The translations under genes were made by a program, and so were the position numbers. A stretch of DNA of 64,000 nucleotides from Klebsiella pneumoniae (GTDB lineage Bacteria > Pseudomonadota > Gammaproteobacteria > Pseudomonadales > Pseudohongiellaceae). Of the stretch, positions 57,717 to 64,000 are shown one piece after another. A model generated the notes under the pieces. That model worked only from the letters and a program-made list of their open reading frames with translations. It ran no database searches and had not been told where the DNA came from. The stretch's first letter is position 1, and every line of letters begins with the position of its first letter. The DNA lies in assembly GCA_945869725.1 (NCBI GenBank), contig CAMBPO010000004.1:1-64000 (forward strand). The letters are read 5' to 3'.

Positions 57717-59042
57717 ATGGACAATCTAACGCAATACATCGACTGGTTCAGACATTCGTCCAGTTACATCAATGCCCATCGCAAGAAGGTGTTTGTGGTA
57801 TTGCTGACCGGTGAGACGCTGGCTCACGATAACTTCAGTCGCATTGTGCATGACATTTCCCTGCTTCACAGTCTGGGTGTAAAACTGGTGCTGGTGCATG
57901 GCGCGCGCCCCCAGATTAATGATGCGCTCACCAGCGCCGGCCATGAACTGCGATATCACAAAGGTCTGCGCATTACTGACAGTGAAAGTTTACAGCTGAT
58001 CAAACAGACCGTTGGCGCCATGTCTATCGATATCGAAGCACAGTTTTCCATGGGATTAGCCAATTCACCGATGCACGGGGCTGATATCAAGGTCAGCCGA
58101 GGCAACTTCATTACCGCCCGCCCACTGGGAATTATTGACGGCGTCGATTACGCCCTCACCGGTGTCGTTCGCAAGGTGAATGCGGAAGCAATCCTTCAGC
58201 ATCTGGACAAGAACAGTATTGTGCTGTTGTCCAATCTTGGCTATTCACCGACCGGAGAGGTGTTTAACCTGTCGGCAGAGGATATCGCAACCGAAGTCGC
58301 CATTGCCATGCAGGCGTCCAAACTCATCCTCTTTGTCCCCCAGTGCGGGGTCAGCAACAACAACGGTGAGTTGATGAGCACACTGAGCCCGGTTGCTGCA
58401 GAAGCACTGCTCAGAGAGATTCCTGCGGACAATATTCAAAGCAAAAACGGTACGCTGGTGTCATTGGCCGCTGCCGTCAAAGCCAGCAATAAAACCGTGC
58501 ATCGTTGCCACCTGATCAGTTTTGCAGACAACGGCGCGCTGATTCAGGAACTGTTTACCCGTGATGGTCAAGGCACCCTGGTGTCCAAAGACAACTTTGA
58601 GTGGTTGCGTCAGGCAACCATTAATGATGTCGGTGGCATTCTGGAATTGATTGCGCCGCTGGAAGAGGCGGGAATTCTTGTGCATCGTTCCCGCGAACTA
58701 CTGGAGGCGGAGATCGACTACTTTAAGGTGATCGAGATGGAAGGCATGATCATTGCGTGTGCTGCCATCTACCCGCTGGATGAAGAGTGTGGTGAAATCG
58801 CCTGCATCGCCATCCATAAGCACTATCAGGAAAGCGGGCGAGGCGATCATCTGCTGCGAGCTCTGGAAAAGGAAGCGCTGAAACAGGGATTAAAAAAAGT
58901 GATTGTGTTAACCACACAAACTGCACACTGGTTTCTGGAGCGTGGTTTTCAACCCATTGGAATAAATGATCTGCCTCCAAAAAAACAGCAAATGTATAAC
59001 TATCAGCGCAATTCCAAAGCGTTTGTAAAACTACTACGTTGA
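57717..59042 (+). CDS. argA: N-acetylglutamate synthase
   Basis: A 441-residue two-domain protein. Residues 1-290 are an amino-acid-kinase fold (LVLVHGARPQIN, GYSPTGEVFNLSAEDIA) that binds arginine for feedback control. The C-terminal GNAT domain carries the acetyl-CoA loop QESGRGDHLLRAL. It catalyses the first step of arginine synthesis. The length matches E. coli ArgA (443). Confidence 0.96.
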   Translation: MDNLTQYIDWFRHSSSYINAHRKKVFVVLLTGETLAHDNFSRIVHDISLLHSLGVKLVLVHGARPQINDALTSAGHELRYHKGLRITDSESLQLIKQTVGAMSIDIEAQFSMGLANSPMHGADIKVSRGNFITARPLGIIDGVDYALTGVVRKVNAEAILQHLDKNSIVLLSNLGYSPTGEVFNLSAEDIATEVAIAMQASKLILFVPQCGVSNNNGELMSTLSPVAAEALLREIPADNIQSKNGTLVSLAAAVKASNKTVHRCHLISFADNGALIQELFTRDGQGTLVSKDNFEWLRQATINDVGGILELIAPLEEAGILVHRSRELLEAEIDYFKVIEMEGMIIACAAIYPLDEECGEIACIAIHKHYQESGRGDHLLRALEKEALKQGLKKVIVLTTQTAHWFLERGFQPIGINDLPPKKQQMYNYQRNSKAFVKLLR

Positions 59043-59073
59043 TCAGGCGCAACTAAGGGAGCAAAGACTCACG

Positions 59074-59793
59074 GTGGACACAACCAAAAAGTCGATTGTG
59101 ATTGTAGAAGACGACAAATTGTACGGTCGGGTGCTGGATTACCAGCTCAACAGTCTGGGGTATCGCTGCTCGCTGATCAACTCCGGGCGTCGGCTGATGG
59201 AGCTTTTACCCACCCTCGAATTGCCTGATCTGTTTATCTTTGACTATTTCCTAGGTATTGATGAACCCACCGGGCTTGCCCTTTGCCGTCATGTGCAGAG
59301 CTTTTGTGATGTCCCCATCGTTGTGCTGACCGGTAACAACAAACTTGAGACGCTGGTGAGTTGCCTGAAAGCCGGTGCAGACCAGTACATTGTAAAACCC
59401 TGCGATATACGGGAACTGGATGCACGCATTATTGCTTCGTTACGAAAGTTACCTGGTGAGGATAACGGCAAGACTCGTGAGCTCAAACTGCAACTGGATG
59501 AGCGTATTGCACTGAACTGGACGGATCAGATGCTCAGGCACAGTAACGGCAGCAGTATCAAACTGACGGATAAGGAAATTGGTCTGCTGGAGCTGTTTGT
59601 CAGCAGCAAAGACCGGTATATCGACAGAGCAGATGCCTTCCAGGTGCTTTATGGCTATGAGATGCAGCCGTCCAACCGCTCTATCGATGTGCTCGCCAGC
59701 AAACTGCGGAAAAAACTGGTAACGCTGGACCCGAGCTACATTGTTCGTACCCTGCGCGGACGGGGTTATGCCCTGGTGCAAGTCAGTCAATAA
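59074..59793 (+). CDS. OmpR/PhoB-type response regulator of the H-NOX locus
   Basis: A 239-residue two-domain regulator. The receiver has acidic VEDDK, phosphoacceptor Asp57 (FIFDYFLG), Thr86 and Lys108 (YIVKPCD). The C-terminal winged helix (residues about 135-239) ends in YIVRTLRGRGYALV, typical of OmpR/PhoB DNA binders. It should regulate transcription when phosphorylated. It starts with GTG, with AAGGGAG 12 nt upstream. It precedes the HPt gene by 114 nt and may be a partner of the hybrid kinase at 62124. Confidence 0.9.
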   Translation: MDTTKKSIVIVEDDKLYGRVLDYQLNSLGYRCSLINSGRRLMELLPTLELPDLFIFDYFLGIDEPTGLALCRHVQSFCDVPIVVLTGNNKLETLVSCLKAGADQYIVKPCDIRELDARIIASLRKLPGEDNGKTRELKLQLDERIALNWTDQMLRHSNGSSIKLTDKEIGLLELFVSSKDRYIDRADAFQVLYGYEMQPSNRSIDVLASKLRKKLVTLDPSYIVRTLRGRGYALVQVSQ

Positions 59794-59907
59794 CGGGATT
59801 TCCCAGTTTTGTAATGAATTGTAAACAAGCCCTGAGATTGCTGAGGGAGTTTACTAAGCTGCCATGATGCTAGGAATTATTGTTGCACTCTGAAAGCTGG
59901 TCATATC

Positions 59908-60288
59908 ATGTATCAATCAACGATGGTTTTATTCGATAAAACTGCATTGCCGACGTCTCTGGGCACCACTGAGAACGATGTTCTCATCCAGTTTTATGAA
60001 ATGTTTATACAAATCAACCTGGAATCCTGGAACGATTTGAGTAACAGCAACAAGAGCAATGATTTGAGACTGGTTCGCGAGACAGCTCACAAGCTGAAGT
60101 CATCCTCCGCCAGTGTTGGCGCGCTGGCGTTGGCAGACTCACTGAAAAGCCTTGAGATGGCTGCGACAGATGGCAATTTGTTGCGGGTGATTGAAGAGAC
60201 AGAACAAACAACACAATTGCTGCATAGCACAATTGATCTTATTCGTGCCGAGCTGACCTTTCTGCAGCGGGAGTCCGTCCGTGCCTAG
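59908..60288 (+). CDS. Stand-alone HPt phosphotransfer protein
   Basis: A 126-residue four-helix HPt protein. The phospho-histidine is His61 in ETAHKLKSSSASVGA, matching the consensus H-x-L-K-G/S-S. Such proteins carry phosphate from a hybrid-kinase receiver to a response regulator. The gene overlaps the receiver-EAL gene by 8 nt, so the two are co-translated, and the kinase that would feed it lies two genes on. The ribosome site is weak. Confidence 0.9.
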   Translation: MYQSTMVLFDKTALPTSLGTTENDVLIQFYEMFIQINLESWNDLSNSNKSNDLRLVRETAHKLKSSSASVGALALADSLKSLEMAATDGNLLRVIEETEQTTQLLHSTIDLIRAELTFLQRESVRA

Positions 60289-61507
60289 TGATCCGCACAA
60301 CCAGCAAACCAGTTTCAATCCGGCAGGTGAGCTGCCTCTGTTGCTGGTGATCGATGATGACACTTCTTTTCAGGCACAGATAAAACTGTTTGTAGACAAG
60401 AAGTATGCTGTCATTCAACGCCTGTCGGCAATGGCGCCGGATGCCCTGTCGCTGATACAGGCCGATACCATTGTTCTTGATCTGAACATGCCTGGCATGA
60501 ATGGCGTCTCTTTTATCAAGACCATTGCCAGTCTGAACCCGAAACCGAAGTTATTGATTGCCAGCGGTTACGATAGCTCGATCATTGAGCTAGCCAGAAG
60601 CGCAGCTGAGCTCTGCGGTTTAACGCAAACCCTGGCACTGCAAAAGCCCATCAGCAAAGACCAGCTTTTGCAGGCATTGGTGGATCTGGAACTCATGAAC
60701 CACGACCACCAGCCATTGTCCCAGGCGCACGACAACATCAGCAAAGCCGACATCATCAAAGGTTCGCGAGCTGGCGAGTTTCTGCTGTATTACCAGCCGC
60801 AAATTGCGCTGGAGTCCAACGATATTGTCGGCATAGAAGCGTTGGTTCGCTGGGATCATCCTCAGCTTGGACGCCTGTCGCCCGCCTATTTTATTCACTC
60901 ACTTGAAGATTCATCCGAGGCGATTGAATTCACGTTGATGATCGCTGAAATGGCCATCCGCGACACCATTCAAATGAGTCTGGAATCGGGCTTCAAGGGT
61001 AAAGTCAGTATCAATGTCCCGCCAAATGTCCTGATTTCAGAAACATTTACAGACCGACTGTGTGACATGTTAAATGTTCATGGCTTGCCGCCAGAGCGCT
61101 TTCAGTGCGAGATTACCGAACGTGGACTCGAAAGTCCGAGCCTGCAAGCGGCGACGTCCCTGGCGCGATTGCGCATGAAAGGAATACAGCTGTCGATTGC
61201 TGATTTTGGTGTGGGGCAATCTGGCTTATCGAAGATCAATACCCGGACATTTGATGAAATCAAGATTGATCGCTCGGTTATCAGCGACCTGACCAGTTCT
61301 CTTGATTCGCGATCCATTGTGGAGAGTATCATTCATCTGGCTTCATTGGTGGGTATGCGGGTGGTCGCTGAGGGCATCGAGGATAGTCCAACCCTACTGC
61401 TTACCAAGCGACTTGGGGTCGCTAATGTGCAGGGATTTTATTGTGCGCATCCAATGCCAACGCAAGAGTTCTGCTCCTGGCTGCGCGCCAGACCCGCCAA
61501 CCAGTAA
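60281..61507 (+). CDS. Receiver-EAL protein (c-di-GMP phosphodiesterase-like), altered metal site
   Basis: A 408-residue protein. The receiver (residues 18-140) has intact acidic residues, Asp67 (VLDLNMPGMNG) and Lys122. The EAL domain (about 155-400) has GIEALVRW (Glu186), the INV asparagine, EITE, IKID lysine, AEGIED and VQGF glutamine. But the DDFG motif is ADFG: the first metal-binding Asp is Ala307, with Asp308 retained. In RocR this residue is needed for full activity, so catalysis may be weak or lost and c-di-GMP binding kept. GTG start with GGGAG at 7 nt. Homologues next to H-NOX kinases are phosphodiesterases (HnoB). Confidence 0.93.
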   Translation: MPSDPHNQQTSFNPAGELPLLLVIDDDTSFQAQIKLFVDKKYAVIQRLSAMAPDALSLIQADTIVLDLNMPGMNGVSFIKTIASLNPKPKLLIASGYDSSIIELARSAAELCGLTQTLALQKPISKDQLLQALVDLELMNHDHQPLSQAHDNISKADIIKGSRAGEFLLYYQPQIALESNDIVGIEALVRWDHPQLGRLSPAYFIHSLEDSSEAIEFTLMIAEMAIRDTIQMSLESGFKGKVSINVPPNVLISETFTDRLCDMLNVHGLPPERFQCEITERGLESPSLQAATSLARLRMKGIQLSIADFGVGQSGLSKINTRTFDEIKIDRSVISDLTSSLDSRSIVESIIHLASLVGMRVVAEGIEDSPTLLLTKRLGVANVQGFYCAHPMPTQEFCSWLRARPANQ

Positions 61508-61569
61508 CGCTGGAACTTGTTGACGCTTCAAACCTGTTTTCCTAATGAAAATACTCAGTAGGCCTTGCT

Positions 61570-62127
61570 ATGTATGGACTGATACACAATTCCCTGCGCG
61601 ACATGATAAGAACTCATTTGGGAGACGATGAGTGGGCAGTGATCATGCAAACGGCAGGGCTGTCTGGAAAAGACTTCTTGTCCCTGAAAAGTTACGACGA
61701 CAATGTGGTGCTGTCGCTGCTCGGTGTGACACACGCCAGAACCGGGCGTAGTTTTGACGAGCTTTTGTATGACTTTGGCTGGCACTTCATCAAGCGTACC
61801 GCCTTTGCCCATTACGCCGGGGTACTGAATATGCATGGTGAAACTTTGTGGGAACTGCTTGCCAATCTGAACCACATGCACGATCGGATTGCATCCTCAT
61901 TTCCAGACTACCGCCCACCGTCTTTCCAGCTTCTGCCTACCGAAGAGAACACCTACGAGCTGATCTACTCCAGTTCGCGGCAGGGACTCACCGCTTTTGT
62001 GCGGGGACTGCTGGATGGTCTGGCAGACTACTATTCCGTTGTCATTGAAGTCACGGTAGTGGAAGAAACCCTCTCTGATGAGGGGCAACTAACCCGTTTC
62101 AGATTGACCACGCCTGAAGCGAAATGA
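61570..62127 (+). CDS. H-NOX heme nitric-oxide sensor
   Basis: A 185-residue H-NOX protein. The proximal heme ligand is His104 in NLNHMHDRIASSF, the Y-x-S-x-R motif that holds the heme propionates is Tyr133-Ser135-Arg137 (YSSSR), and PP at 116-117 fits the conserved proline. MYGLIHNSLRDMI is the family N-terminus. The segment RQGLTAFVRGLL has no tyrosine where oxygen-binding members have a distal one, so NO rather than O2 is the likely ligand (inference). Its stop overlaps the kinase start (ATGA), which suggests it acts on that kinase. Confidence 0.95.
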   Translation: MYGLIHNSLRDMIRTHLGDDEWAVIMQTAGLSGKDFLSLKSYDDNVVLSLLGVTHARTGRSFDELLYDFGWHFIKRTAFAHYAGVLNMHGETLWELLANLNHMHDRIASSFPDYRPPSFQLLPTEENTYELIYSSSRQGLTAFVRGLLDGLADYYSVVIEVTVVEETLSDEGQLTRFRLTTPEAK

Positions 62128-63731
62128 ACTCAGCTCCCACCCCTGCCCTGGGCAGCGTTTATCCTCTGTATCTGGTACTGGACAAACAGAACAGAGTTAA
62201 ATTTGTCAGTGACCAACTGCAGAGGGAGATTGGCAACAATTGCCAGGGTGAGCATTTTGTCAGTGGTTTTACTGTAAAACGACCAGCTCTTGCCAAGCAC
62301 GTTCCCGACATTAGCTTGCTGGGACGTCAGTTGTTTTTGTTTATTACGCTGGACGGCGAGTTTGCGATGCGCGGCCAGCTATTGCCGCCATCTCCGGGTG
62401 ATGACGACGTTACCATGGTCATTACCCCGTGGTTGACATGGATGCAGGAGAATCGGCCATCACGGCTGCTGTCTCCAAATAGCTTTCCTATTGCAGACGC
62501 ACAACTGGAACTTCAACTGAATCTGAATACGCAGCAGATGATGATCGACGATATGAATAATCTGCTGTTGAATCTGCAAATCGCTAACGAAAAAGCGATT
62601 GCTGCCAGCAAGGTTAAGTCGCAGTTTGTAAACCACATCAGCCATGAGTTGCGCACCCCTCTCAATGGCATTGTTAGCGCTGCCGAGCTGTTGAAGGCCG
62701 AGACCGTCAATCCACATGCTGCTCAACTGATTTCAGTAATTGGCAAATCCTCCGAAGCCTTGCTGGGGATCATCAATCAGATACTGCACTTCTCGCAGGT
62801 CAGCTCAGGCAATGCAACGCCGGTCATTAAAGAGTTTGACCCGGCACAGTTATGCAAAGACGTGCTGGATATCACCAGCCTGCTCGCACAGCAAAACAAT
62901 GTGCAGATTAAACTGCAACTTGAACAACGATTGCCCGAGTCAGTATCTGCCGACGCGCTGAGAATTCATAATGTACTACTGAATTTGGTGGGTAACGCCA
63001 TCAAACATTGCGAAGGGGCTGATGTACTCGTCAAAGTCAGCCTGAAGGCAGCACAGGCATCGGCAAGAACCTCAGTCATGTTTGAGGTACAGGATAGCGG
63101 GCCGGGTGTACCAATTGCGGATCGGCAGCGCATTTTTGAACCCTTCGCGACCATTGACAGACCTAAAAAATCAAAAGACTCCACCTCCGGCTTGGGACTG
63201 GCCATTGTAAAGTCCGAGGTTGAGTTGATGAGGGGGCGTATCGGCGTCAGTGACACGCCATCAGGCAAGGGCAGTTCGTTCTGGTTTGATGTGCCTGTCA
63301 CCATCACCTCAAGTACATCAAGTCTTAAGTCGCTGGATAGCAACCAGATCCTGTTATCAGGTAACGTGCTGATCGTGGATGACAATGAAATCAATCTGCG
63401 CCTTTGTATGCTTCAGTTGCAAAAATGGGGTCTGCACGTTGATGCGGCAGAGTCTGCTGCTAAAGCGATTGAACTTGCCAGGCATAATCAATATCAATTG
63501 ATCCTGATGGATATTCAGATGCCTGAAATGGATGGCCAACAAGCCACGCGGCTGATACGCCAGTTTCCGCACTACAGGGACGCGCCCGTTATCGCCTGGA
63601 CCGCCAATGCGTGTGAAGTCGAAGCAAAGTCTTTTGTCATTTCTGGATTTAGCGATACGCTTGTAAAGCCCACCAATAACCAGTCATTCCGCAACCTGCT
63701 GATGAAGTGGCTGCCCGCAAGTCATGGATGA
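62124..63731 (+). CDS. Hybrid histidine kinase linked to H-NOX
   Basis: A 535-residue cytosolic hybrid kinase without membrane segments. The N-terminal 100 residues (FTVKRPAL, FAMRGQLLP) resemble the HNOBA domain that partners H-NOX. A helical linker (125-165) leads to HisKA with His174 (FVNHISHELRTPLNG), then HATPase with NLVGNAIKHC, DSGPGVP and SGLGLAIV. A C-terminal receiver has VDDNEIN, Asp463 (LILMDIQMPEMDG) and the conserved TLVKP lysine. NO-bound H-NOX usually inhibits such kinases. Phosphate would pass from Asp463 to the HPt protein encoded upstream. Confidence 0.94.
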   Translation: MNSAPTPALGSVYPLYLVLDKQNRVKFVSDQLQREIGNNCQGEHFVSGFTVKRPALAKHVPDISLLGRQLFLFITLDGEFAMRGQLLPPSPGDDDVTMVITPWLTWMQENRPSRLLSPNSFPIADAQLELQLNLNTQQMMIDDMNNLLLNLQIANEKAIAASKVKSQFVNHISHELRTPLNGIVSAAELLKAETVNPHAAQLISVIGKSSEALLGIINQILHFSQVSSGNATPVIKEFDPAQLCKDVLDITSLLAQQNNVQIKLQLEQRLPESVSADALRIHNVLLNLVGNAIKHCEGADVLVKVSLKAAQASARTSVMFEVQDSGPGVPIADRQRIFEPFATIDRPKKSKDSTSGLGLAIVKSEVELMRGRIGVSDTPSGKGSSFWFDVPVTITSSTSSLKSLDSNQILLSGNVLIVDDNEINLRLCMLQLQKWGLHVDAAESAAKAIELARHNQYQLILMDIQMPEMDGQQATRLIRQFPHYRDAPVIAWTANACEVEAKSFVISGFSDTLVKPTNNQSFRNLLMKWLPASHG

Positions 63732-64000
63732 GTCCGTGTATATGATCAAGAATCAGAGCTATCTGCGATGCTGAACAGAAACCTGAACACAGCTCTTGAA
63801 GGCGAGCCAAACGCAGAGGATTTGGCTGCTACCCTCAATCGGTTTATGTGTTGTCAGCGGATGCCAATAAGGTTTACGTTGATCCAGCATTTTTATTGTT
63901 TACTGTATATAACTGACTGTTAAATCTGTCAGCTCGTTACGCACTGCCTAGGTACAAAGACTTTTCTGTTCAACTTTTATTCATTTAACGCGATTTGCTG
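63732..64000. other. Right-hand end of window, no gene seen
   Basis: About 270 nt after the hybrid kinase stop. Frames are short and without good ribosome sites, and no clear terminator stem is seen. The downstream part is AT-rich (ACTGTATATAACTGACTG), possibly a promoter region for the next gene outside the window. Confidence 0.4.

Noticed and set aside
61520..61531. TTGACGCTTCAA upstream of H-NOX as an FNR/DNR-type box.
   Set aside because: The half-sites are 4 nt apart instead of the 6 needed between TTGA and TCAA, and no NsrR-like repeat is seen. TTGACG may be a -35 box but no good -10 follows.
1..64000. CRISPR arrays, tRNA or rRNA genes, insertion sequences, prophage, toxin-antitoxin or anti-phage systems.
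   Set aside because: None is seen; gene content and spacing are those of ordinary chromosome. This was by reading only, not by a search.

Overview
The window reads as chromosomal DNA of an aerobic, free-living, probably marine gammaproteobacterium of about 54% GC. Supporting signs are the gene order proC-yggT-metX-metW-rdgB-hemW and the argE-argA pair, both of which resemble Pseudomonas; a fused argA; FabV as enoyl reductase; RND, NhaC and MscS transporters; and a CYP153-like P450. The species is not identified. There are no rRNA or tRNA genes, insertion sequences, prophage genes or CRISPR arrays, and coding density is high.

Layout. Bases 1-9902 hold a partial M1 peptidase, a YbhB-like protein, an exporter ABC protein, a SPOUT RNA methylase coupled to a COG2509 flavoprotein, rlmE and ggt. 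Bases 9982-21513 hold a D-amino-acid transaminase, a tiny 23-codon gene with its own promoter-like sequence and terminator, a minus-strand set (RND adaptor, RND pump, NhaC antiporter, acid phosphatase), a serine hydrolase, a sirtuin and a pectinacetylesterase-like lipoprotein. Bases 21748-23361 hold a ferredoxin/P450 pair. Bases 23479-30392 are nine tightly packed minus-strand genes (FabV, two GNAT enzymes, M20 peptidase, MscS channel, racemase, MaoC-like protein, two small proteins). Bases 30518-40882 hold an aldolase-family protein, a TPR lipoprotein, a redoxin, DeaD, GlpQ, a DUF5916 outer-membrane protein, and an orphan cytochrome b with a protein of unknown function. Bases 41513-59042 are mostly core metabolism: gltBD, an ABC-2 exporter, proC, yggT, metXW, rdgB, hemW, argE and argA.

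The most distinctive locus is at 59074-63731. Five plus-strand genes encode an OmpR-type response regulator, a stand-alone HPt protein, a receiver-EAL protein, an H-NOX nitric-oxide sensor, and a hybrid histidine kinase with an HNOBA-like input domain. Three of the junctions are overlaps or short gaps. Together they look like a self-contained NO-responsive phosphorelay with one c-di-GMP-type and one transcriptional output. The EAL domain lacks one conserved metal-binding aspartate.

The other signal worth attention is the 23-codon gene at 10961-11032. Its ribosome-binding site is complementary to 15 nt at the 3' end of 16S rRNA, and the transcript ends in a strong intrinsic terminator.
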